From: Acidobacteriota bacterium | GTDB taxonomy: Bacteria; Acidobacteriota; Vicinamibacteria; Vicinamibacterales; UBA2999 | Assembly (NCBI GenBank): GCA_947465275.1 | Contig: CANIAI010000141.1 | Coordinates: 1 to 6,421, forward strand | DNA length: 6,421 nt | Direction: 5' to 3' | Notes under the pieces: generated by a model | Databases searched by the model: none | Seen by the model: the letters and a program-made list of their open reading frames with translations, nothing else | Told to the model about the DNA's origin: nothing | Program-made: the position numbers and the translations under genes | Part shown: positions 1-5,926 of the stretch, piece after piece | How positions within the stretch are numbered: position 1 is the first letter of the stretch | How the letters are laid out: every line of letters begins with the position of its first letter

Positions 1-640
1 CGATGATGAGGGCGCGGTCACGACACGCCGCCAGCTCCGGCAGGTTGCGATCGAGCGAGGGACCCGCCGCGACGATCACCGCCGGCACGCCCGCGAAGGC
101 TCCGGTGAGATCACGCACATCGCGCCCCGCGATGATGCCGGGCAGGTTGCGCAGCGAGTTCAGCAGGTACTGCGGCGCGAAGCGCTTCCGCGCGCGCGCG
201 TTCGCCTCGGCGCCGAACAGGATCGCCTTCAGCACCTCGGTCGCCTTCGCGACCGCTGGCGTCAGCACCAGTTGCGGATGGACCAGCACGGGCGGCGTTT
301 CGAAGCGATCGGGGAAGACACGCCACGCGCGGTCCGAGCCGGTGTAGGAAGGCCCGGCGAGGTACGTCAGGCGCCCTGCCTTGATCCACTCGGCCGCGAG
401 CGGATGCGCCGCACAGCGCGCGGCCACCGCCGGATCGGGCTCGAGGGCGAGCACCTTCGCGCGCGGGCACCGGGCCGCCACGAGGCGCAGCGCCTCGCCG
501 TCGCCGAGCCCGACGAAGACGAAGGCCGGGATCGACGCAGCCGGCACGGCGAACCCGGCGAGCGACGACTCGAACCAGGCGGCGAGCGGGGACGACGTGC
601 GGGCGGACGACGCGGACGGCTTGGACGGGAGCAGCGGCAT
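1..640 (-). CDS. Maf/DUF115 (MptE-like) family protein, N-terminal part
   Basis: The open frame starts at ATG 640 and runs off the left edge, giving 213 residues with no stop. Residues 40-75 look like a Rossmann start: a hydrophobic strand, the glycine-rich turn VGLGDGEAL at 43-51, then a strand ending LEPDP. Residues 185-200 carry PAVIVAAGPSLDRNLPEL, which resembles the start of the MptE-like DUF115 domain (hydrophobic strand followed by G-P-S-L). In bacteria this family includes the motility accessory factors (Maf) that add nonulosonic-acid sugars to flagellin; archaeal MptE is a hydroxymethylpterin diphosphokinase. Flagellin or surface glycosylation is therefore likely but unproven, and no flagellar gene is visible here. 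ATG 640 is the only start codon seen in frame before an upstream stop at 704-706; no clear Shine-Dalgarno precedes it. The first roughly 20 residues are Ser/Pro/Ala-rich and probably disordered. The family call is fairly sure; the substrate is unknown. Confidence 0.78.
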   Translation of the reverse strand, partial: MPLLPSKPSASSARTSSPLAAWFESSLAGFAVPAASIPAFVFVGLGDGEALRLVAARCPRAKVLALEPDPAVAARCAAHPLAAEWIKAGRLTYLAGPSYTGSDRAWRVFPDRFETPPVLVHPQLVLTPAVAKATEVLKAILFGAEANARARKRFAPQYLLNSLRNLPGIIAGRDVRDLTGAFAGVPAVIVAAGPSLDRNLPELAACRDRALII

Positions 641-660
641 GGGTTGCGCCGCGGGAAGAG

Positions 661-686
661 CAAGGCCGATACCGGCGTCGGCCTTG
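661..686. repeat. perfect 9-bp inverted repeat in the leader of the Maf-like gene
   Basis: The arms CAAGGCCGA (661-669) and TCGGCCTTG (678-686) are exact reverse complements around an 8-base spacer (670-677). The element ends 20 bases before ATG 640. On the minus strand it is followed by CTCTTCCC, not a T run, so it is a poor intrinsic terminator. An operator or a leader hairpin that affects translation of the Maf-like gene fits better. The structure is read directly from the bases; the role is inferred. Confidence 0.5.
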
Positions 687-701
687 GCGACCGACGGGAT
701 T

Positions 702-730
702 CCTCAGGAAAACCGCACGTGTGCGTGAGG
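702..730 (-). terminator. weak candidate terminator after the restriction-modification pair
   Basis: Read on the minus strand, a small stem CGCA/TGCG (within 714-725) is followed by G and four T (712-709). An outer CCTCA/TGAGG pairing (702-706 with 726-730) encloses both. The endonuclease stop lies about 90 bases upstream. The inner stem is only four pairs and the T run is short, so this is at best a weak Rho-independent signal. Confidence 0.22.
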
Positions 731-734
731 TGTG

Positions 735-771
735 TGTCGGCCGGCCGGCCGGCCCATCCGGGTCGCCGACA
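735..771. repeat. GGCC tandem palindrome nested in a longer inverted repeat
   Basis: Positions 739-754 are four tandem GGCC units, a perfect 16-bp self-complementary run. It overlaps a longer inverted repeat with arms TGTCGGC (735-741) and GCCGACA (765-771). The sequence between them also pairs locally (CCC at 753-755 with GGG at 760-762). It lies in the gap between the endonuclease stop and the Maf-like start. It could help end transcription of the restriction-modification pair or act as a protein-binding palindrome. No flanking T run is present. Confidence 0.4.
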
Positions 772-819
772 GCTCCCACTGCGCCGACGGCGCGGATGTG
801 CGGAACCCCGGGGCCTGCG

Positions 820-1299
820 TCAGACCTGGAGCAGGTCCGGCAGGTCGGGCTGGATGGGACGGCGCTTGCCGACGAGGAGGTCCCACCAGCCGAAGTGGAC
901 GGCCAGGAGGTGATCGAGATCCAGCGTGTCGGCCGACGAGTCGTTCTGCATCGGCCCGGGCATGCAGTAGGCGGCCTTCGGAGAGCCCTCGAGCATGTGC
1001 AGCACGCCCTGTGAGAACCCCTTGCCGGCGTATGCGATGCAGCCGGCCAGCGGCAGCGCCTCGAGGTCGTCGAGCGCGTATGGGATCTTCTCGTCGACGG
1101 TGCCGGGGCTGTCCTGGAACTTGCACTCGATCGCGTACGCCCGGTTCGTCTGCGTGCAGACGCAGAAGATGTCGATACAGCGGTTCTTCCCGATGATGGT
1201 CTTGCCGACCCGGATCTCGCGGTACACGAGCAGGCCCCGCGAGGCGAAACGCCTCGCGACATAGGCCGCGACCTGGTTGGCGTACTCGGTTCCGCTCAT
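820..1299 (-). CDS. PD-(D/E)XK restriction endonuclease (type II, predicted)
   Basis: This 159-residue protein has the core of the PD-(D/E)XK nuclease fold. Glu28 follows a leading helix (YREIRVGK). Asp43 sits at the end of a strand (CIDIFCV). The strand carrying Glu58-Cys-Lys60 (AIECKFQ) supplies the E-x-K metal-binding pair, and Gln62 follows. The next segment, GTVDEKIPYALDDLEAL (66-82), resembles a conserved stretch after the active site in small restriction-enzyme-like nucleases. The protein would cut double-stranded DNA in the cytoplasm; the recognition site cannot be read from sequence. ATG 1299 overlaps the stop of the upstream methyltransferase in the bases ATGA (1299-1296), so translation is probably coupled to it. 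The length suits a single-domain type II enzyme, with no added helicase or specificity domain. A Vsr-type or repair nuclease is possible, but the adjacent methyltransferase favours restriction. Confidence 0.8.
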   Translation of the reverse strand: MSGTEYANQVAAYVARRFASRGLLVYREIRVGKTIIGKNRCIDIFCVCTQTNRAYAIECKFQDSPGTVDEKIPYALDDLEALPLAGCIAYAGKGFSQGVLHMLEGSPKAAYCMPGPMQNDSSADTLDLDHLLAVHFGWWDLLVGKRRPIQPDLPDLLQV

Positions 1300-2141
1300 C
1301 GGCCGGGGGTCAGCTCGAAGGTGTCGGGTGCATCGGACGTGTCGAACGGCTCGATCTCGGCCGAACCCTCGTTGCCGCGTGTCTCGCCGGCGCCACCCGC
1401 GCCGCTGGCCCGGTCCACCGAGCCGACAGCCAGCTCGCCCATGCGCCGGGCCGACAGGTCGACCGCTTCCGGATTGATATCGGTGCCGGTGAACCGCCGG
1501 CCGAGTCGCAGCGCCGCGACGCCGACGCTGCCAGACCCCATGAACGGGTCAGCCACCAGCTCGCCCGGCCGTGAGCTCTGGTTCACGAGCACCTCCGACA
1601 ACGCCGGCGGCTTCTCGGCCGGGTACCCACGGTGCACGCGGGGCGCGGCGATCACGTCGGCGACACCCAGATCGTTGAGGCGGCGCTTCCCCTTCTCGAA
1701 GAAGAGGATGAACTCGTAGCGCGCCCGGTAGTGGTACCCCATGCCGATCGTCTTCTTGTCCCAGACAAGCGGCTTCCAGAAGCGGAAGCCCACGCGTTCT
1801 GCCTCGGGCTTGGCGACGAACATCGTCTCGGCATCGCAGAACAGGTAGAGGTGCGTGTCGGGGCGCAGCACGCGATACGCCTGCTCGAAGAGCTCGCCGA
1901 AGCGCGCGTTCGGAAAGACGGTGAACCAGTTGTTGCTCGACGACTTGCTGTGCTTCAGGCGCGTCGTGGTGCCGATCGCGCGATGCTTCTCGAGCGACTC
2001 GTAGGCCGGGTCGGTGATGAGGAGATCGATCGATTCGGCGGGCCTGGTCCGCAGCCAGGTCACGGCGTCCTGCGTCGCCAGCTCGAAGGTGGGAGTCTGC
2101 ACGGGATCCTCGCGTGACGGGTGCGGCTGCGGCTGCGCCAT
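1296..2141 (-). CDS. site-specific DNA methyltransferase, beta class (type II modification)
   Basis: The protein (281 residues from ATG 2141) transfers a methyl group from S-adenosylmethionine to an adenine N6 or cytosine N4 in DNA. Motif IV is Asp44-Pro-Ala-Tyr47 (LLITDPAY), a variant of the usual DPPY. Motif I, DPFMGSGSVGVAA, lies at 198-210, and GTDINPEAV with Asp221 follows. Motif IV before motif I is the beta-class order. An ordered segment EKPPALSEVLVNQSSRPGELV (about 177-196, motif X-like) precedes motif I. The stop overlaps the endonuclease start by 4 bases, so modification is made first and restriction is coupled to it. The start is uncertain: ATG 2141 has GGAAG 4 bases upstream, while GTG 2102 has GAGG (2111-2108) at a 5-base gap and begins just before the first strand. 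Residues from about 238 on form a Gly/Glu/Asp-rich tail outside the catalytic fold. Target base and site are unknown. Confidence 0.88.
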   Translation of the reverse strand: MAQPQPHPSREDPVQTPTFELATQDAVTWLRTRPAESIDLLITDPAYESLEKHRAIGTTTRLKHSKSSSNNWFTVFPNARFGELFEQAYRVLRPDTHLYLFCDAETMFVAKPEAERVGFRFWKPLVWDKKTIGMGYHYRARYEFILFFEKGKRRLNDLGVADVIAAPRVHRGYPAEKPPALSEVLVNQSSRPGELVADPFMGSGSVGVAALRLGRRFTGTDINPEAVDLSARRMGELAVGSVDRASGAGGAGETRGNEGSAEIEPFDTSDAPDTFELTPGR

Positions 2142-2164
2142 TCTACTTCCAGCCTGCCGCCAGG

Positions 2165-2207
2165 CCACCCCATCGACATGGGTCCCATGGTCCACCAGGG
2201 GGTGGAC
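2165..2207. promoter_or_regulatory. alternative hairpins between transglutaminase and methyltransferase genes
   Basis: Three pairings lie in a 74-base gap. GTCCACC (2190-2196) pairs with GGTGGAC (2201-2207) across a 4-base loop. CATGGG-T-CCCATG (2177-2189) is a near-perfect palindrome. CCACCCC (2165-2171) can instead pair with GGGGTGG (2199-2205), which would exclude the first stem. No T run follows on the minus strand, so a classic intrinsic terminator is not supported. The position, upstream of the methyltransferase start and downstream of the peptide-operon stop, suits a boundary or control element for the restriction-modification unit. TAGAAT (2145-2140, minus strand) resembles a -10 hexamer and would favour the GTG 2102 start, but no good -35 is seen. 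Confidence 0.45.
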
Positions 2208-2215
2208 AGCGCAGG

Positions 2216-3187
2216 TCACTGCTGCTGCTGGTCCTGCACCTGATCCTGCGAACCGAGGTCGCCGTCGACCAGCTGGCCGGCGGCGTCGCGCGACTTCCAC
2301 GGGGTGAACGGCACGGGGTCGCTCCCGAACAGCGACTGGGCCGGTCCGACCTGGACCGCGACCGCGAGCTCGCTCTTCACCGCGGTGCTTCCCTTGTAGA
2401 CGCCGCGCGTGGGCGGGACGTCCGCATAGTCGCGACCGATCGCGACCCGAACGTGGCGGTCACCCGCGAGCAGGTTGTTCGTCGGGTCGAAGCCGACCCA
2501 TCCCACCTCGGGCAGCAGCGCCTCGGCCCACGCGTGGGTGGCTCCGTCGGTCGACCGGTCGCCCCCCTCGTGAAAGAGGTAGCCGCTGACGTACCGCGTG
2601 GGGATGCCGACGCTGCGCGCCAGGGCGATGAACACGTGCGCGAAGTCCTGGCAGACGCCGCGCCGCGAGCGGAGCGCGTCGTCGATCGGCGAGTCGACCC
2701 GCGTGCTCCGGGGTGCGTACTCGAACCGCTTGTACATCTCGCTCGTCAGCCGCCGCAGCAGCACGAGCGGGTCGTTGCCGCGCGTGAGCCCGAGCTCCGA
2801 CGCGAACGCGGTGAGGAGCTCCGAGGGCTGGGTGAATGCACTGGGCGCCAGCAGCTCGAACCATTCGCCCGACGCGGCCAGCGCATCGAGCTGGGACCAT
2901 CCCTGCGGACCGAGCCGGTAGGGCAGTTCCGGCGGCTCGGAGCACTCCACGAGGGCATCGGTCGTGAGCGTCAGCCGGGAGTGGCGCCCGGGAATGTTGA
3001 AGTGGTGCACCGAATTCCCGTCGTGGTCCTGATACATCAGCACACGGCTGCCGGGGCTGGTGCTCAACGAGAAATGCAGGCAGCGCTGCAGGCCGTCACT
3101 GCGCGGCTGCATGCGCGCTTCCATGACGCTCTCACTGATCGCGGCGTCGTAGACGAACCGGGTGACGTGCTTGATGGTGTAGCGCAT
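2216..3187 (-). CDS. bacterial transglutaminase-like cysteine protein
   Basis: The 323-residue protein has a bacterial transglutaminase N-terminal beta domain (about 1-85, starting MRYTIKHVTRFVYD) and a transglutaminase core (about 150-240). The catalytic triad is visible: Cys179 in RRGVCQDFAH, His218 in DGATHAWAE and Asp234 in GFDPTNN. Members of this group may cut or transfer amide bonds rather than cross-link proteins; here it is probably a hydrolase or amidotransferase acting on the product of the linked ATP-grasp enzyme. No signal peptide or membrane segment is seen, so it is cytoplasmic. ATG 3187 lies 4 bases after the alpha-E stop with no good Shine-Dalgarno, which points to translational coupling. 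The core ends near residue 283; the remaining roughly 40 residues form a Gln/Asp-rich tail ending in four glutamines encoded by CAG repeats. Confidence 0.93.
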   Translation of the reverse strand: MRYTIKHVTRFVYDAAISESVMEARMQPRSDGLQRCLHFSLSTSPGSRVLMYQDHDGNSVHHFNIPGRHSRLTLTTDALVECSEPPELPYRLGPQGWSQLDALAASGEWFELLAPSAFTQPSELLTAFASELGLTRGNDPLVLLRRLTSEMYKRFEYAPRSTRVDSPIDDALRSRRGVCQDFAHVFIALARSVGIPTRYVSGYLFHEGGDRSTDGATHAWAEALLPEVGWVGFDPTNNLLAGDRHVRVAIGRDYADVPPTRGVYKGSTAVKSELAVAVQVGPAQSLFGSDPVPFTPWKSRDAAGQLVDGDLGSQDQVQDQQQQ

Positions 3188-3191
3188 GGTG

Positions 3192-4136
3192 TCAGGCCGA
3201 CAGGGCGGCGTCGATCGCGTAGGTCAGATAGGTCTGCGAGACGGCCGCATGGATCTGCGCGCACTGCCGCTCGATCCCGACCAGGTAGGCGTGCGGGTTG
3301 TCGTTGAGGATTTCGTCGACCTGCCCGTACTCGAGCGAGGCGTGCAGCCTGCCGGCCAGCCGCTCGGCCCGGCCACCCGGCTTGCGCCCGCTGTGCTGCC
3401 CGATCGACAGCAGCGAGCCCTCGACACAGCGCGCGGCGAAGCGGATGGACCGTGGGAAGTCGTGGTTCAGCAGCAGGAACTCTGCGACGCGCTCGGCGCG
3501 GATGTCGGCCGTGTAGTGACGGCAGTACGCCTCCAGCGCCGAGCAGGCCCGGAGCAGCGCCGAGAGCTCCGATTGGTCGAGCGCCGCCCGGCCGTGCGCG
3601 CCGTCGGACGGATCGGTCAGGAAACTGTCGATCAGCGCCGCCGTGATCGTGGCGCGCTCGAGAAAACGTCCGAGCTGCAGGTACTGCCATCCCTCGCCGC
3701 GGCCCATCGTCGAGTCGGTGATCCCGTGGAACAGGTGGATGCCGTCGATGACCGCCTTCGAGACGAAGTGCGTGCGCGCGCCGCGGGAGCTCTCGCCCTG
3801 CATCTGCCGCACGCGGAGGAAGAGCGCGTTGACCTGCTCCCACATGTCGGAGCTGATCTCCTCACGCACCTGCCGAGCGTTCTCCCGGGCCGCGACGACG
3901 CAGGCGACGACCGAGTTCCGGTCATCGGCATCGAAGAGCGCGCCCTCGTAGTCCTCCTCGGCACCCGGCTGGCCGCCGAGGACACCGTGCAGGCGATCGA
4001 GCACCCGATGCCCGCCATCGGACGGCTGCCCGAGGCCGAAGTCGAGGGCGACGTCGAGCACGCGCGCGTGGTGTTCGGCGCGTTCGAGATACCGGCTGAC
4101 CCAGTACAGGGAATCCGCAACCCGTGCGAGAAGCAT
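3192..4136 (-). CDS. alpha-E domain protein (DUF403)
   Basis: This 314-residue, mostly helical protein begins MLLARVADSLYWVSRYLERAEHHARVLD, the characteristic alpha-E start. The R-x-LERA motif occurs twice, at about 15-20 (RYLERA) and 157-162 (RFLERA), showing two related helical halves. No catalytic motif or membrane segment is evident. Alpha-E proteins recur beside circularly permuted ATP-grasp and transglutaminase genes, sometimes fused to the ATP-grasp, and are thought to be partners in peptide or amide synthesis; the biochemical role is not known to me. ATG 4136 is 12 bases after the ATP-grasp stop, and a TGAGG overlapping that stop provides a Shine-Dalgarno about 10 bases from the start. 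Length matches a typical full family member. Confidence 0.93.
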   Translation of the reverse strand: MLLARVADSLYWVSRYLERAEHHARVLDVALDFGLGQPSDGGHRVLDRLHGVLGGQPGAEEDYEGALFDADDRNSVVACVVAARENARQVREEISSDMWEQVNALFLRVRQMQGESSRGARTHFVSKAVIDGIHLFHGITDSTMGRGEGWQYLQLGRFLERATITAALIDSFLTDPSDGAHGRAALDQSELSALLRACSALEAYCRHYTADIRAERVAEFLLLNHDFPRSIRFAARCVEGSLLSIGQHSGRKPGGRAERLAGRLHASLEYGQVDEILNDNPHAYLVGIERQCAQIHAAVSQTYLTYAIDAALSA

Positions 4137-4148
4137 TGTCGGCAGACC

Positions 4149-5651
4149 TCAGTCGAGCAGAACCCAGGTGTCCTTGCTGCCGCCACCCTGGGAGGAGTTG
4201 ACGACGAGCGATCCCTTGCGCAGCGCGACACGGCTCAGGCCGCCCGGCACGATGCTGACTTTCTCGCCGAACAGCACGTACGGCCGCAGGTCGACGTGCC
4301 GCGGCTCGATCCCGTCGCCGACGAAACAGCCGGCGCGCGAGAAGGCGAGCGTCGGCTGGGCGATGAAGTTGCGCGGGTCGGCGAGGATCAGGTGCCGGAA
4401 GTGCGCGCGTTCGTCGGCGGTGCTGTGCGGTCCGATGAGCATGCCGTAGCCGCCGGCCTCGCCGACCGCCTTCACCACCAGCTCCTCGAGGTGCTCGAGC
4501 ACGTAGCGCCGGTCGTCCGGTCGGCTGAGCAGGTAGGTATCGACGTTCGGGAGTATCGGCTCCTCGGACAGGTAGAAGCGGATGATCTCCGGAATGTAGG
4601 CGTAGAGCGCCTTGTCATCGGCGACGCCCGTGCCGATGGCGTTCGCCAGCGACACGTTCCCCGCGCGGTAGGCGTTGAGCAGCCCCGCGACCCCGAGGTA
4701 CGAGTCGCGCCTGAAGGCGAGCGGGTCGAGGAAGTCGTCGTCGACGCGGCGGTAGATGACGTCGACCCGTCGCAGGCCAGACGTGGTCCGCATGTAGACG
4801 ACGTTGTCGTGCACGAGCAGGTCCCGCCCCTCGACGAGCGGCACGCCCATCTCGCGGGCGAGGAACGCGTGCTCGAAGTAGGCCGAGTTGCCGACGCCCG
4901 GCGTGAGCACGACGAACGTGGGATCCGACGAGGTCGGAGGCGCGAGCGTCTGCAGCGTGGCGAGCAGCGCCTGTCCGTAGTGCGAGATCGGGCGGACGTT
5001 GTACCGGCTGAACAGCCCCGGGAAGACCCGCTTGGTCACCTCGCGGTTGGCGAGCATGTACGACACGCCGCTCGGTACCCGAAGGTTGTCCTCGAGCACG
5101 ACCCAGCGGCCGTCCTCGAGGCGCACCAGGTCCATGCCGGCCACCGAGACGTAGATGTCGCGGTGGACGTGCACGCCGCGCATCTCGCGCCGGTAGTGGC
5201 GGCAGCTGTAGACGAGCTCACGCGGGACGATCCCCTCCGAGAGGATCCGCCCCTCGTGGTAGACGTCCTTCAGGAACAGGTTGATCGCGGTCAGACGCTG
5301 CGTCAGGCCGCGCGACAGTGTGTCCCATTCCCGCCCGGTGATCATCCGTGGCAGCAGGTCGAACGGAAAGATCCGCTCCGTCCCCTGCTCGTCGCCGTAC
5401 ACCGTGAAGGTGATCCCCTGGGTGAGGAAGGCCCGGTCCGCATCCACCTGGGTCTGCCGCAACTGGGGCAGCGACGCCGCGAGCAGCTCCTCGAGCAGCG
5501 GACGACAGTGCGGACGCACCGTGCCGTCCGGCTGGAACATCTCGTCGAACGGCCGTCCCAGCTCGTACTGCCCGAACAGACCCGGGGGCACGCCTATGGG
5601 CCGTGTGGCTCCCGCAGTCTGCGCCGCGGCCGCCTGCGCGAGCCCGTTCAT
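4149..5651 (-). CDS. circularly permuted type-2 ATP-grasp enzyme
   Basis: The 500-residue protein matches the DUF404/DUF407 (CP_ATPgrasp) family throughout. Visible signatures include WVVLEDNLRVPSGVSY at about 183-198, IYRRVDDDFLDP at 299-310, the Lys394 region KAVGEAGGYGM with its glycine-rich nucleotide-binding turn, RHVDLRPYV at 451-459 and SSQGGGSKDTW at 486-496. ATP-grasp enzymes activate a carboxylate as an acyl phosphate and join it to an amine. Comparative work places this clade in peptide or amide ligation, but no substrate is established. The first roughly 18 residues (Ala/Gln-rich) are poorly conserved in appearance. ATG 5651 overlaps the stop of the preceding small gene in ATGA (5651-5648), with no separate Shine-Dalgarno, so its translation is probably coupled. 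It is cytoplasmic, and nothing looks truncated. Confidence 0.95.
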   Translation of the reverse strand: MNGLAQAAAAQTAGATRPIGVPPGLFGQYELGRPFDEMFQPDGTVRPHCRPLLEELLAASLPQLRQTQVDADRAFLTQGITFTVYGDEQGTERIFPFDLLPRMITGREWDTLSRGLTQRLTAINLFLKDVYHEGRILSEGIVPRELVYSCRHYRREMRGVHVHRDIYVSVAGMDLVRLEDGRWVVLEDNLRVPSGVSYMLANREVTKRVFPGLFSRYNVRPISHYGQALLATLQTLAPPTSSDPTFVVLTPGVGNSAYFEHAFLAREMGVPLVEGRDLLVHDNVVYMRTTSGLRRVDVIYRRVDDDFLDPLAFRRDSYLGVAGLLNAYRAGNVSLANAIGTGVADDKALYAYIPEIIRFYLSEEPILPNVDTYLLSRPDDRRYVLEHLEELVVKAVGEAGGYGMLIGPHSTADERAHFRHLILADPRNFIAQPTLAFSRAGCFVGDGIEPRHVDLRPYVLFGEKVSIVPGGLSRVALRKGSLVVNSSQGGGSKDTWVLLD

Positions 5652-5926
5652 CGACGTGTGCCGACAGAAATGTTACGTACCGGCACCGCGACGACTGAAT
5701 TGTCTGCTGCTTCGCCAACGGTGATCGGCAGGTCCGCGCCTGTCCGGACGACGCTCCGCCGTGCGGTCCACTTCAGGAACCGGGCGTCGACAAGCGCGTC
5801 GATCACGTAGCGGCAGTCATCAGCGCCGAGCGTCCAGAGCCTCACCGCCTGACCGACGGTCAGTTCCAGGTCGGGCATCTCCATGAAGTCGGCGCGGGCG
5901 CGTTCGATGATGGCGGCGAAGGTCAT
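5648..5926 (-). CDS. small winged-helix-like protein leading the ATP-grasp operon
   Basis: From ATG 5926 this is a 92-residue protein, MTFAAIIERARADFMEMPDL and onward. Residues 1-62 look like a compact helical domain ending in a hairpin: a first helix, then LTVGQAVRLW and CRYVIDALVDARFLKWTARRSVVR. This is the pattern of a small winged helix, with two helices and a hydrophobic turn before two strands. Similar short proteins occur widely as hypothetical proteins. Residues 63-92 are polar and less ordered. The frame stays open upstream to about 6106, but that part is Arg/Ser/Cys-rich with no domain, so ATG 5926 is preferred; its Shine-Dalgarno is poor (GAGG only 1 base away). The stop overlaps the ATP-grasp start by 4 bases. 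It could be an operon regulator, a partner of the enzyme or, less likely, its substrate. I do not recognise a named family. Confidence 0.68.
   Translation of the reverse strand: MTFAAIIERARADFMEMPDLELTVGQAVRLWTLGADDCRYVIDALVDARFLKWTARRSVVRTGADLPITVGEAADNSVVAVPVRNISVGTRR

Noticed and set aside
806..813. CCCCGGGG palindrome just after the endonuclease stop as a terminator
   Set aside because: Self-complementary without a loop and with no T run; too short to claim.
111..1262. Long minus-strand open frame spanning the Maf-like and endonuclease genes
   Set aside because: It is out of frame with both recognisable proteins, and its translation is Arg/Ser/Pro-rich without domains.
2219..2230. CTG x4 run as a phase-variable microsatellite
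   Set aside because: Trinucleotide units keep the frame, so slippage would only change the glutamine count; four units are too few for a switch.
1296..2300. Extension of the methyltransferase upstream of ATG 2141 into the transglutaminase end
   Set aside because: The extra residues are Arg-rich, overlap the transglutaminase coding end and contain the hairpin sequence.
2114..3307. Plus-strand open frame of about 397 codons antisense to the transglutaminase gene
   Set aside because: Low-complexity Arg-rich translation without motifs; the minus-strand transglutaminase has its complete triad.
3186..5810. Plus-strand open frame of about 874 codons antisense to the alpha-E and ATP-grasp genes
   Set aside because: It is a GC-bias shadow: Arg/Val/Asp-rich with no domain, while the opposite strand carries clearly recognisable proteins.
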